A stretch of DNA of 60,556 bases from Mesorhizobium muleiense (GTDB taxonomy: Bacteria > Pseudomonadota > Alphaproteobacteria > Rhizobiales > Rhizobiaceae). Shown here in pieces: positions 14,856 to 23,889 of this stretch. The DNA lies in the NCBI RefSeq assembly GCF_900099905.1, contig NZ_FNEE01000033.1:1-60556 (forward strand), read 5' to 3'. Position 1 is the first letter of the stretch. Every line of letters starts with the position of its first letter. The translations under genes and the position numbers were made by a program. Below the pieces are notes generated by a model. That model ran no database searches, was not told the DNA's origin, and saw only the letters and a list, made by a program, of their open reading frames with translations.

Positions 14856-17366
14856 GTGACAGAGCAGCCGCGCCTCGCCGAACAGAATGCCGCCGTGCGA
14901 TTGCCCGAGCCATTCCTCAAATGGTTCGCGCAAAGAGGCTGGTCGCCGCGCGCCCACCAGATAGAATTGCTGGCGACTGCCCAGGCCGGGCAATCGGTTC
15001 TGCTGATCGCGCCGACCGGCGCCGGCAAGACGCTGGCCGGATTTCTGCCTTCACTAACCGAGTTGGCCGGGCGGCCAGGGGGAAAGCCAGGGCAGGCGCG
15101 TCGCGGCATCCATACGTTGTACATCTCGCCGCTGAAAGCGCTGGCCGTCGACATCGAGCGCAATCTCGGCAAGCCGGTGGAAGAGATCGGCCTGTCCGTC
15201 ACCATCGAGACGCGCACCGGCGACACGCCCGCGCACAAGCGCCAGCGGCAGAAGCTGGCCCCGCCCGACATCCTTCTGACGACGCCCGAGCAACTGGCGC
15301 TGCTGATTGCTGCGCCCGACGCCAGGCGCTTCTTCGAGGATCTGCGCTATGTGGTGCTCGACGAACTGCATTCCTTGGTGACGTCGAAGCGCGGGCATCT
15401 CCTGTCGCTCGGACTGGCTCGGCTGCGATCCTTTGTTCCCGGCTTGCAGACGATCGGCCTGTCGGCGACGGTCGCCGAGCCGGACGAATTGCGGCGCTGG
15501 CTGGTCAGTCAGAATCCACCCGGCTGCATGGCCGAATTGATCGTCGTCACCGGCGGCGCCAAGCCCGACATCTCCATCCTCGACTCGGAACAGCACGTGC
15601 CGTGGGCCGGACATTCGGCCCGCTACGCGACACCGGAGATCTATAGCGAGATCAAGCGACACAAGACGACCCTGCTGTTCGTCAACACGCGCAGCCAGGC
15701 CGAACTGCTGTTCCAGGAATTGTGGCGGGTCAATGAGGACACTTTGCCGATCGCGCTGCATCACGGCTCGCTCGATGTCGCCCAGCGCCGGCGCGTCGAA
15801 AAAGCCATGGGCGAGAATGCCTTGCGTGCCATCGTCGCCACGTCGACGCTCGACCTCGGCATCGACTGGGGCGATGTCGACCTGGTCGTGCATGTCGGCG
15901 CTCCCAAAGGTGCGAGCCGGCTGGCGCAGCGCATCGGCCGCGCCAACCACCGCATGGATGAGCCGTCGAAGGCGATCCTGATTCCGGCCAACCGCTTCGA
16001 GGTGCTGGAATGCCGGGCGGCGCTCGACGCCAATTATCTCGGCGCCCAGGACACGCCGCCACTGGTCAATGGCGGGCTCGACGTGCTGGCGCAGCATGTC
16101 CTGGGTTGCGCCTGCGGCGCGCCTTTTCATGCCGATGCGCTGTTCGAGGAGGTGCGAACCGCCGCGCCCTATGCCGAACTCGACCGGCCGACGTTCGATC
16201 GTGTCGTCGACTTCGTCGCCACCGGCGGATATGCGCTGAAAAACTACGAGCGCTACGCCCGCATCCGCCTGAACAAGGACGGGTTGTGGCGCGTGTCCAA
16301 TCCTCGCATCGCCCAGCAGTACCGGCTGAATATCGGCACCATCATCGAGGTGCCGGCGCTCAACGTGCGTTATGTCAAAGGCTCTGCCTCGCGCGGCGGC
16401 CGGGTTCTCGGCAAGATCGAGGAGGCGTTCCTCGAAACGCTGACGCATGGCGACACCTTCATGTTCGCCGGCAGGGTGCTGCGCTTCGAGGGCATCCGCG
16501 ACAATGAGTGCTTCGTGTCGAATGCGCCCGGCAGTGACGCCAAGGTGCCCTATTATGGCGGCGGCAAATTCCCGCTTTCGACTTACCTCGCCGAACAGGT
16601 CCGCATCATGCTGGACGACCCGCAGCGCTGGAAGAAGCTGCCGGAACAGGTCGCCGACTGGCTGCGCTTCCAGGCCGACAAATCGGTGCTGCCGAAGCGC
16701 GACGACCTGCTGATCGAGACCTTTCCGCGCGGCAACCGCTACTATCTGGTGGCCTACCCGTTCGAGGGCAGGCTGGCGCACCAGACGCTTGGCATGCTGC
16801 TCACCCGCCGCCTCGACCGGGCGGGAGCCAGGCCGCTCGGCTTCGTCGCCACCGACTATGCGCTTGCCATCTGGTCGCTGGCCGATATGGGCAGGATGTT
16901 CCGGGCGAAGAAACCGTCGCTGGCCGCGCTTTTCGACCAGGACATGCTGGGCGACGATCTCGAAGCCTGGCTGGCCGGCAGCTGGCTTTTGAAGCGCACC
17001 TTTCGCAATTGCGCGCTCATCTCCGGACTGATCGACAAACGTCATCCGGGCCAGGAGAAGAGCGGCCGCCAGGTCACCGTCTCGACCGACCTCATCTACG
17101 ACGTCCTGCGCAGCCATGAGCCCGACCACATCCTGCTGCAGGCGACGCGTGCCGACGCGGCCACGGGTCTGCTGGATGTCAGCAGACTTGCCGAGATGCT
17201 CTCGCGTATCAAGGGACGAATCGTGCATAAAGACCTCGAGCAGATTTCGCCGCTCGCCGTGCCGATCATGCTCGAGATCGGCAAGATGCCGGTGCATGGC
17301 GAGGCCGATGATACGCTGCTGATGGATGCGGCAACGCTGGTCGAGGAGGCCATGGGGACGAAATGA
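14856..17366 (+). CDS. Ligase-associated DEXH-box DNA helicase (Lhr-core type)
   Basis: This 836-residue superfamily 2 helicase acts in DNA repair. It has a Walker A motif (IAPTGAGKT), DEXH box (VVLDELHSL), motif III (GLSATVAE), and the C-terminal RecA motifs (IVATSTLDLGIDWGDVDLVV and QRIGRANHRMD). A long C-terminal part is typical of the Lhr family. Its size and its direct coupling to pdeM match the family named ligase-associated DNA damage response helicase. The start is GTG 14856. The stop overlaps the pdeM start (ATGA). No ATP-dependent ligase or ligase-associated exonuclease gene is next to it. Confidence 0.92.
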   Translation: MTEQPRLAEQNAAVRLPEPFLKWFAQRGWSPRAHQIELLATAQAGQSVLLIAPTGAGKTLAGFLPSLTELAGRPGGKPGQARRGIHTLYISPLKALAVDIERNLGKPVEEIGLSVTIETRTGDTPAHKRQRQKLAPPDILLTTPEQLALLIAAPDARRFFEDLRYVVLDELHSLVTSKRGHLLSLGLARLRSFVPGLQTIGLSATVAEPDELRRWLVSQNPPGCMAELIVVTGGAKPDISILDSEQHVPWAGHSARYATPEIYSEIKRHKTTLLFVNTRSQAELLFQELWRVNEDTLPIALHHGSLDVAQRRRVEKAMGENALRAIVATSTLDLGIDWGDVDLVVHVGAPKGASRLAQRIGRANHRMDEPSKAILIPANRFEVLECRAALDANYLGAQDTPPLVNGGLDVLAQHVLGCACGAPFHADALFEEVRTAAPYAELDRPTFDRVVDFVATGGYALKNYERYARIRLNKDGLWRVSNPRIAQQYRLNIGTIIEVPALNVRYVKGSASRGGRVLGKIEEAFLETLTHGDTFMFAGRVLRFEGIRDNECFVSNAPGSDAKVPYYGGGKFPLSTYLAEQVRIMLDDPQRWKKLPEQVADWLRFQADKSVLPKRDDLLIETFPRGNRYYLVAYPFEGRLAHQTLGMLLTRRLDRAGARPLGFVATDYALAIWSLADMGRMFRAKKPSLAALFDQDMLGDDLEAWLAGSWLLKRTFRNCALISGLIDKRHPGQEKSGRQVTVSTDLIYDVLRSHEPDHILLQATRADAATGLLDVSRLAEMLSRIKGRIVHKDLEQISPLAVPIMLEIGKMPVHGEADDTLLMDAATLVEEAMGTK

Positions 17367-18079
17367 CATTCGCACTCGCCATGACGGCGCTCCTGGCGGA
17401 TGCCGATCCTATCGGCATCGCCGGCGAGCGTGCGATCTGCGATCGCCGCGGCGTGCTTTATTTTCCCGAGCTTCGGCTTCTGACCGTGTCCGACCTGCAT
17501 CTGGAAAAGGGCTCGTCGCTGGCACGGCGCGGTACATTGATCCCGCCTTATGATACCGGTGCGACGTTGCTGCGATTGCAGGCGGTGATTGCCGATTATC
17601 AGCCGGCGATCGTCATCAGCCTCGGCGACAGCTTTCATGACGGCGGCGGCGCCGCGCGCATGCATTCAAGCTTTCGCGAACGCCTGGAGACGCTGATGGC
17701 CGGCCGCGACTGGTTCTGGGTTGCCGGCAATCATGACCCGGATGCGCCGGCCGACCTGCCCGGCGAGACGGTGCGCGAGCTGGCCATAGGCTCTCTCGTA
17801 TTCCGGCACGAGCCTTCGGCGGTGAGAGTGGAAGGCGAGGTATCAGGTCATCTGCACCCTTGCGCCCGCATCGTGCAGCAGGGCCGCTCGGTGCGACGGC
17901 GCTGCTTTGCCGGCGACGGCGGCCGCATGATCATGCCGGCCTTCGGCGCCTATACCGGCTCGCTCAACGTGCTCGACCGCGCCTATGCCGGGCTGTTCCG
18001 CCGCGAGACGCTGATGGCCTATATGCTCGGCACCGAGCGCATTTTTGCGATTTCCCACGCGATGCTGCGGCCGGGCTGA
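17363..18079 (+). CDS. pdeM: Ligase-associated DNA damage response endonuclease PdeM
   Basis: This 238-residue calcineurin-like metallophosphoesterase has the metal-binding motifs DLHLEKG, GDSFHD, GNHD and GHLHP in the right order. PdeM proteins are coded next to the Lhr-type helicase and are believed to process DNA ends. It overlaps the helicase gene by four bases, so the two are translated together. It ends six bases before the convergent SoeC-like gene. Confidence 0.9.
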   Translation: MTFALAMTALLADADPIGIAGERAICDRRGVLYFPELRLLTVSDLHLEKGSSLARRGTLIPPYDTGATLLRLQAVIADYQPAIVISLGDSFHDGGGAARMHSSFRERLETLMAGRDWFWVAGNHDPDAPADLPGETVRELAIGSLVFRHEPSAVRVEGEVSGHLHPCARIVQQGRSVRRRCFAGDGGRMIMPAFGAYTGSLNVLDRAYAGLFRRETLMAYMLGTERIFAISHAMLRPG

Positions 18080-18095
18080 GCTGCTCTACCGGCCG
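18068..18095. terminator. Inverted repeat between convergent pdeM and soeC-like genes
   Basis: CGGCCGG (18068-18074) pairs with CCGGCCG (18089-18095) across both stop codons. It has no T-run, so a termination role is only possible. Confidence 0.3.
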
Positions 18096-19021
18096 TAGTA
18101 GAGGGTGACGGTGTGTTTCGCTTCGGCGAAGAACAGCCAGCGTTCGACCAGCATGCCGGCGAATTGGGCTGATGTGGCGAGTGCCGACAGCACCGCCGCA
18201 TAGGGCCATGGCAAGGCGAATGCGGCAATCAGCAGCAAGACGGGCAGAGCGAAGGCCAGCACTTGCGTGATCTGGCGCAGCCGCGCCTTGTGCTTGCGGG
18301 CGATGCGAAAGCCCATCTCCTTGAGCAGGTAGTTTTCTTCGGTGTGCGGCCATTCCAGCGACCGCACCGTACCGCCGGCAAGTCCGGTAGCGGTGTTGGC
18401 GTTGGTCGGGATTTCCAGCCTGTCATTGTATCGCCAATTTGCCAGCTTCCAGCCCCAGCCGAGCAAGGTCAGCAGTACGCAACCTGTCAGAACGATAGTC
18501 GAGCCGAGGGCGAAGCCCTGCAGCAGCGCGTTGAGAAGCACGCTGCCGCTCATCGCCGAAAAGATCAGGTAGCCGGGCAAAGTGAAGCGGCTGTGCCACT
18601 GGGCGATCGGCTTCAACGAGGCATAGATCATGCCGGTGGTGCAGACGGTGGCGACCGCGCCGACCGCAGCCAGCAGCCCGGCGACGGCCACCCAGCCGTT
18701 TGTGCGGCCGAGGAACAGCCAGCCGACGGCGAACAATCCCGTCGGCACGAAGGTCGCGACCGAGGCAACGCCTTCGCGCGACAGCCATGAGCTGCGCCAT
18801 TGCGAGAATGCTCTCCAGGCGCGTTCTGGTCGGCCGAGATGGCCGGCCGACGACAACAGGCCGGCCGAGATCAGGCCGAGAGCCAGCCCCATGCCGACGA
18901 GGCCGAGCCAGAAGTCAGGCGGGACAAATCCTTGTCCGGCCAGCACGCCGAGCAGCGCGAGCAGGCCGTAACCGGCGCCCGTGGCAGTGGTGAAGAAGAC
19001 GACGGAGAAGGCTGGATGCAT
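18086..19021 (-). CDS. soeC: DmsC/SoeC-like membrane anchor subunit
   Basis: This 311-residue integral membrane protein with about eight hydrophobic helices is the quinone-side anchor of a molybdenum oxidoreductase. Family features include HLGRPERAWRAFSQWRSSWLS after helix two and YASLKPIAQWHSRFTLPGYL. It would hold the catalytic (A) and iron-sulfur (B) subunits at the inner face of the membrane. It starts 15 bases after the B-subunit gene. The gene symbol follows the SoeABC interpretation of the cluster; a DMSO or other reductase remains possible. Confidence 0.8.
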   Translation of the reverse strand: MHPAFSVVFFTTATGAGYGLLALLGVLAGQGFVPPDFWLGLVGMGLALGLISAGLLSSAGHLGRPERAWRAFSQWRSSWLSREGVASVATFVPTGLFAVGWLFLGRTNGWVAVAGLLAAVGAVATVCTTGMIYASLKPIAQWHSRFTLPGYLIFSAMSGSVLLNALLQGFALGSTIVLTGCVLLTLLGWGWKLANWRYNDRLEIPTNANTATGLAGGTVRSLEWPHTEENYLLKEMGFRIARKHKARLRQITQVLAFALPVLLLIAAFALPWPYAAVLSALATSAQFAGMLVERWLFFAEAKHTVTLYYGR

Positions 19022-19036
19022 GAGGCTGGTTGCTGG

Positions 19037-19771
19037 TCAATGCGAAAGCATGCGGTCGACCCAGCCGAGGAAACCGCCTTCAACCCGCAACGGTTCGAGC
19101 CTCGGCGCCGGCACCGATGCAGCGCGCGGCGTGTGGGCGCGCGGCGGCAAATATTTGTTGGTCGGGTGATAGCCGAGTTCGGGCATCAGGTCGACGCCGC
19201 CGCGTTCGGCCACCAGTTGCGAGATCGCCGATGCCGGGTCGCCGAGGTCGCCAAAGTGCCGCGCGCTGGTCGGACAGGCGGCGACGCAGGCCGGCACGCG
19301 GTCTTCTTCCGCCAGATTGTCGTTGTAGATGCGGTCGACGCACAGCGTGCACTTCTTCATCACGCCGACATCGGTATCGAACTCACGCGCGCCATAGGGG
19401 CAGGCCCAGCTGCACAATTTGCAGCCGATGCACTTGTCTTCGTCGACCAGCACGATGCCGTCCGAGGCCCGTTTGTAGGAGGCGCCGGTCGGGCAGACGG
19501 TGACGCAGGCCGGTGTCTCGCAATGCAGGCAGGAGCGTGGGAAATTGACCGTGCGCCCACCCATCTCCGTCATGTGCTCATAGCTGTGCACGCGGTTTAA
19601 CCAGACCCCGTCGGCATCGCCGCCATAGGGATCGATGTCGGTCAGCGGCGCCATGTGACCGCCGGTGTTCCATTCCTTGCAGGCGGTAACGCAGGCTTGG
19701 CAACCGACGCAGGTGTCGAGGTCGATGACCAGGCCGAGCTTCTTGTCGGTATGGGCGGGAAGGCAGGTCAT
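19037..19771 (-). CDS. soeB: DmsB/SoeB-like four-cluster ferredoxin subunit
   Basis: This 244-residue cytoplasmic electron-transfer subunit binds four [4Fe-4S] clusters. All four Cys groups are visible: CVGCQACVTAC (C21, C24, C27, C31), CLHCETPACVTVCP, CIGCKLCSWACPYG, and CTLCVDRI with CVAACP. The protein passes electrons between the molybdenum subunit and the membrane anchor. Its start overlaps the end of the A-subunit gene by four bases. Confidence 0.9.
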   Translation of the reverse strand: MTCLPAHTDKKLGLVIDLDTCVGCQACVTACKEWNTGGHMAPLTDIDPYGGDADGVWLNRVHSYEHMTEMGGRTVNFPRSCLHCETPACVTVCPTGASYKRASDGIVLVDEDKCIGCKLCSWACPYGAREFDTDVGVMKKCTLCVDRIYNDNLAEEDRVPACVAACPTSARHFGDLGDPASAISQLVAERGGVDLMPELGYHPTNKYLPPRAHTPRAASVPAPRLEPLRVEGGFLGWVDRMLSH

Positions 19772-22701
19772 GATCTGGAAGCCTCTCTTGTCCGGCGGAA
19801 TTCAGCGCCGAAACTGAGCTTGTCGGGCGAGGGCTCGAAATGCGGTGGCTGCCGGAAGCGCTCGAACTGCGGCTCGGTGAAGCCGGCTTCTTCAGCCGCG
19901 CATTTGACGATGCGGACGCGCAGGTCGAACCATGCCGCCTGGCCCGTGACCGGATCGGAATTCGAGTAGCGCTTGCCGTTCGCATCGGCAGAGATCTGGT
20001 CGCCGATGATGTGGTTGAGCAGGAAGCCGCGGTTGGATTCGGCCGCGTCGTCCTTCAGGCCCCAGCTGCCGCGCCGCTTGCCGATCGCGTTCCAGGTCCA
20101 CACCGTGTCGGCGTTGACCCCGTCGACCAGCTTGATCTGTCCCTTGACCCTGCCGTTGATGCTCTCGATCCAAACCCAGTCGTCATCGGCAAGCCCGAGG
20201 CCGGCGGCGGTTCGGCTGTGCACGAACAGGCGGTTCTGGCTGGTGATCTGCCTGAGCCAGGCGTTCTGCGAGCCCCAGGAATGATACATGTGCATCGGCC
20301 GCTGCGTCAGAGCATGCAGAGGGTATTTCTCAACGTCGACAACCGCCTCCTCGAAGGGCGTGTACCAGAACGGCAACGGGTCCATATAGGTTTCGATGCG
20401 GCTGCGCTCCGGCTCCGGCGGCAGCACCCTGCCATGGCCGCGCGCGGCGAGGCGAAACCGCTGCATCGGCTCGGAATAGAGCTGGAACACGATCGGCTCG
20501 GCCTTCGGGATGAAACCCATGGTCTCGGCAAACTCGAGGTAGGATCGGTTGGCCATCTTGTAGTAGCGCTGGTCGTCGGCAAAATCGTGGTGCCAGAAGC
20601 CGCCATTGTCGATGTAGCGCCGAAGCTGGTCGGGATTGGCATCGCCCTTGCCGATCAAAATTCCGTCCTTGCCGCGCCAGCCGGCGAGCGGGCCGATGCC
20701 TGGCCTGCGCTCATGATTGACGATGTAATCGGCATAGTCGCGGTATTTGGCCGAGCCGTCGTCGGCGACGAAGCCGGGCAGGCCGAGCCGCGCGCCGAGC
20801 TCGATCAGCACCGTCTGGAACGCCCGCACGTCGCGGTCCGGCTCGACAACCGGATGACGGATGGCGTCACCCGGCCCATCGGCGTGGCTGATCGGCCGGT
20901 CGAGCAGGCTGATGCAGTCATGACGCTCGAGATAGGTCGTGTCGGGAAGCACGAGATCGGCGAACGGCACGGTCTCGGAATAATAGGCGTCGGAATAGAT
21001 GATGAACGGGATCCTGTACTCGCCTGACGCATCCATATCGGTCAGCATCGCCATCGTCTCGACGGTATTCATCGACGAGTTCCAGGCCATGTTGGACATG
21101 TACATGAACAGCGTATCGATCCTGTAGGGGTCGCCGGCCCAGGCGTTACGGATGACCGTGTGCATGAGCCCGTGTGCTGCCAGCGGCGCATCCCAGGAAT
21201 AGGCCTTGTCGATACGGATCGGCGTGCCGGTGTCATCGACCAGCAGATCGTCCGGGCCGCAGACGAAACCGAGCGGGATGCCTTCGAGCGGCGTCATCGG
21301 CCTGACGTCCTTGCCCGCCGGCTTCGGCCCCGGCGGCGCCGACCGCGGATAGGGCGGCTTGAAGCGAAACCCGCCGGGCACGTCCACCGTACCCAGGAGT
21401 ACTTGCAGCAGGTGGATGGCGCGGCAGGTGTGAAAACCGTTCGAATGCGCCGAGATGCCGCGCATCGCGTGCATCGACACCGGCCGGCCCTTGATCGTCT
21501 CGTGCCGGCGGCCGGCCCAGTCGGTCCACGCCACCGGCAGTTCGATCGCCTGCTCGAAGGCGACATGCGCCAGTTCGGCGGCGATGCGGCGGATGGTGTC
21601 GGCGGTAACGCCGCAGCGTTCGGCGACCGCATCGGGAGAATGGCTCTCCTGCAGATAGCGGTCGGCAACGAGCTGGAAGACCGGAACGCAGCGGCGGCCA
21701 TCGACCTGGAAGTTGCCGGTCAACGCCGGTTTTGCACCATTATCGGTGGCGCTGACGGAGACTTTGGCCAGCCTGTCCCAGGCCAGCGGATTGCCGCCGC
21801 TGTCGCGTGCGAACAGCCCGTCATCGGCTGCACCCGGCTCCTGGATGACGAGGATATGGGCGTTGGTGTAGCGCAGCAAATAATCGAGATCGACGCGGCC
21901 GGCCTTCAGCAGTTCATGGATGAGAGCAAACACGAACAGGCCGTCGGTGCCGGGCCGGATGCCGATCCAGTCATCGGCAATGGCGTTGTAGCCGGTGCGG
22001 CATGGATTGATCGAGACCACCTTGGCGCCGTGCGCCTTGAGCTTGCCGAGACCGATCTTGATCGGGTTGGAATCATGGTCCTCGGCGACGCCGAACAGCA
22101 TGAAGTACCTGGTGTTGTCCCAGTCGGGTTCGCCGAACTCCCAGAACGAGCCGCCGATCGTATAGAGCCCGCCGGCCGCCATGTTGACCGAGCAGAAGCC
22201 GCCATGGGCGGCGAAATTCGGCGTGCCGAACTGGCTCGCCCACCAGCCGGTCAACGATTGCGACTGGTCGCGCCCGGTGAAGAAGGCGAGTTTCTTCGGA
22301 TCGGTGCGGCGGATTTTCGAAAGCCGTTCCGTGGCGATCGAGAAAGCCTCCTCCCACTCGATCTCGCGAAATTCGCCGGTGCCGCGCGGACCGCTGCGCA
22401 GCAACGGTTTCTTCAACCGGGCCGGGCTGTAGTGCTGCATGATGCCGGCGCTGCCTTTGCCGCACAGCACGCCGCGATTGACCGGATGGTCCTTGTTGCC
22501 GTTGATGTAGCGGACCTTGCCGTCCTTGATGTGGACGTCGATGCCGCACCGGCAGGCGCACATGTAGCAGGTGGTCTTGGCGATGCTGTCGGAGACGTCA
22601 GGTGAGGTATCGACGCCGTCGCCCTCGTCGGGCGCGCGGGTGTTGGCAAGCGACCGTTGGGACGGTGCGGAATTGGCGCCGCGCAGCGGTCCGTGGTTCA
22701 T
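19768..22701 (-). CDS. soeA: Molybdopterin oxidoreductase, SoeA/DmsA-like catalytic subunit
   Basis: This 977-residue protein of the DMSO reductase family has an N-terminal [4Fe-4S] motif (C45, C48, C52, C80; CYMCACRC then LCGKG) and molybdopterin-guanine-dinucleotide binding regions throughout. There is no twin-arginine signal, so the enzyme should face the cytoplasm. That, the A-B-C gene order and the nearby sulfite exporter-type gene fit the cytoplasmic sulfite:quinone oxidoreductase SoeABC. ATG 22701 is used; an open frame reaches 22821 but looks non-coding. A LysR gene diverges upstream and probably regulates it. Confidence 0.82.
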   Translation of the reverse strand: MNHGPLRGANSAPSQRSLANTRAPDEGDGVDTSPDVSDSIAKTTCYMCACRCGIDVHIKDGKVRYINGNKDHPVNRGVLCGKGSAGIMQHYSPARLKKPLLRSGPRGTGEFREIEWEEAFSIATERLSKIRRTDPKKLAFFTGRDQSQSLTGWWASQFGTPNFAAHGGFCSVNMAAGGLYTIGGSFWEFGEPDWDNTRYFMLFGVAEDHDSNPIKIGLGKLKAHGAKVVSINPCRTGYNAIADDWIGIRPGTDGLFVFALIHELLKAGRVDLDYLLRYTNAHILVIQEPGAADDGLFARDSGGNPLAWDRLAKVSVSATDNGAKPALTGNFQVDGRRCVPVFQLVADRYLQESHSPDAVAERCGVTADTIRRIAAELAHVAFEQAIELPVAWTDWAGRRHETIKGRPVSMHAMRGISAHSNGFHTCRAIHLLQVLLGTVDVPGGFRFKPPYPRSAPPGPKPAGKDVRPMTPLEGIPLGFVCGPDDLLVDDTGTPIRIDKAYSWDAPLAAHGLMHTVIRNAWAGDPYRIDTLFMYMSNMAWNSSMNTVETMAMLTDMDASGEYRIPFIIYSDAYYSETVPFADLVLPDTTYLERHDCISLLDRPISHADGPGDAIRHPVVEPDRDVRAFQTVLIELGARLGLPGFVADDGSAKYRDYADYIVNHERRPGIGPLAGWRGKDGILIGKGDANPDQLRRYIDNGGFWHHDFADDQRYYKMANRSYLEFAETMGFIPKAEPIVFQLYSEPMQRFRLAARGHGRVLPPEPERSRIETYMDPLPFWYTPFEEAVVDVEKYPLHALTQRPMHMYHSWGSQNAWLRQITSQNRLFVHSRTAAGLGLADDDWVWIESINGRVKGQIKLVDGVNADTVWTWNAIGKRRGSWGLKDDAAESNRGFLLNHIIGDQISADANGKRYSNSDPVTGQAAWFDLRVRIVKCAAEEAGFTEPQFERFRQPPHFEPSPDKLSFGAEFRRTREASRS

Positions 22702-22930
22702 GATTCGGGGCTTTTGCGGTCTGCGAATTTGGCTCTCGTCTTCGGCCCGGGGCCGCGCATGTAGTGTTCTTCCGGATGATAACGGTCGCCGGCAAGCCGA
22801 CGCCGCAGACCGCGGGTCCAATGGGCAAACAAGGATTTGAACCGCCCGATCACTTTTCTACCCGTTGCAGGTTGGCCGCGATTTTTTTCCAACTCCGCCG
22901 GGAAAATTAGAACAAAGCAATCGATCTGTC

Positions 22931-22965
22931 TAACAAGTTGCTCTTGTAATTCCAATCGAACTTGT
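22931..22965. promoter_or_regulatory. Candidate LysR operator between soeA and lysR
   Basis: AACAAGTT (22931-22938) and AACTTGTT (22958-22965) form a perfect 8-bp inverted repeat with 19 bases between, 16 bases before the LysR-family start codon. Inverted repeats of this kind in a divergent spacer are typical LysR binding sites. The function is inferred from position and symmetry. Confidence 0.5.
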
Positions 22966-22980
22966 TTCTTAATTCTCCGC

Positions 22981-23883
22981 ATGACCCTGGACCAACTGCG
23001 GATATTCGTTGCCGTCGCCGAACGGGCGCACATGACCAAGGCGGCCGAACTGCTGGGCATTTCCCAGTCGGCCGCCTCGGCCGCCATCCGCTCGCTCGAA
23101 CAGCAGCATGGCGTCCAGCTGTTCAACCGGGTCGGTCGCAACATCGAACTGGCGCAGACCGGGCGCAGGTTTCTGCCCGAGGCGAAGGCCGTGCTCGAAC
23201 GGGCGGCTGCCGCCCACGACGTGCTGGAGCACGTCTCGCAGACGATCACCGGCAGCCTTTCCATCGCCGCCAGCCAGACCATCGCCAGCTACTGGCTGCC
23301 GCGCCGGCTGGCCTCCTTCCACGAGGCCTATCCCGCCGTCAGGCTGAGCGTGACCATCGGCAACACCAGGCAGGTTGAGACCACCGTACTCGACGGTACG
23401 GCTGATTTTGGCCTGGTCGAGGGGCGCACTGAATCGGACATATTGCGGCGCGCCAAGGTCGATGTGGATCGCCTGATGCTGGTCGTGGCGCATTCACATC
23501 CCGAGATCGCCGAAGTCTCGCGCGGGCATCCCGATATCAGGGAACTCCGCTGGATCATCAGGGAAGGCGGATCGGGCACTCGCGAGGTGCTGGAAGATCT
23601 TGCCCGCCGCGAAGGGATATCGTTCGCAGAGCTGCGGATATTCCTGGTGCTGCCGAGCAACGAGGCGGTCCGTCAGGCGGTCGAGGCCGGCGCCGGCGCC
23701 ACCATCATTTCGGAGCTCGTTGTCGAACGCGCGGTTGCCGAAGGCAGCCTGCGAGCCGTGTCGATCGATCTGCCAAAGCGCGATTTCGCCATGATCACGC
23801 ATCGTGACCGGCAGGCAAGTCTGGCCCAGATGGCGCTCAAGGCGCATCTGGGCGTGAGGGCCGGCGAGACCGTCCGCGGGTAA
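22981..23883 (+). CDS. LysR-family transcriptional regulator
   Basis: This 300-residue regulator has an N-terminal winged helix-turn-helix (MTLDQLRIFVAVAERAHMTK, then AAELLGISQSAASAAIRSLE) and a C-terminal substrate-binding domain starting near TGSLSIAASQTIASYWLP. The domain resembles the CysB/CbbR-like group that often senses small anions or metabolites. ATG 22981 gives the canonical start; a longer frame extends into the operator. It is divergent from soeABC, so that operon is the most likely target. Confidence 0.88.
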   Translation: MTLDQLRIFVAVAERAHMTKAAELLGISQSAASAAIRSLEQQHGVQLFNRVGRNIELAQTGRRFLPEAKAVLERAAAAHDVLEHVSQTITGSLSIAASQTIASYWLPRRLASFHEAYPAVRLSVTIGNTRQVETTVLDGTADFGLVEGRTESDILRRAKVDVDRLMLVVAHSHPEIAEVSRGHPDIRELRWIIREGGSGTREVLEDLARREGISFAELRIFLVLPSNEAVRQAVEAGAGATIISELVVERAVAEGSLRAVSIDLPKRDFAMITHRDRQASLAQMALKAHLGVRAGETVRG

Positions 23884-23889
23884 GCCGGG

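Noticed and set aside
15054..17375. A 773-codon open frame on the minus strand
   Set aside because: It lies wholly opposite the helicase gene, which has all its motifs; the antisense translation is Arg/Gln/His-rich with no family features, a common GC-rich shadow.
19840..22605. Long plus-strand frames opposite the molybdopterin subunit
   Set aside because: The minus-strand protein has the iron-sulfur and cofactor motifs; the opposite frames are shadows.
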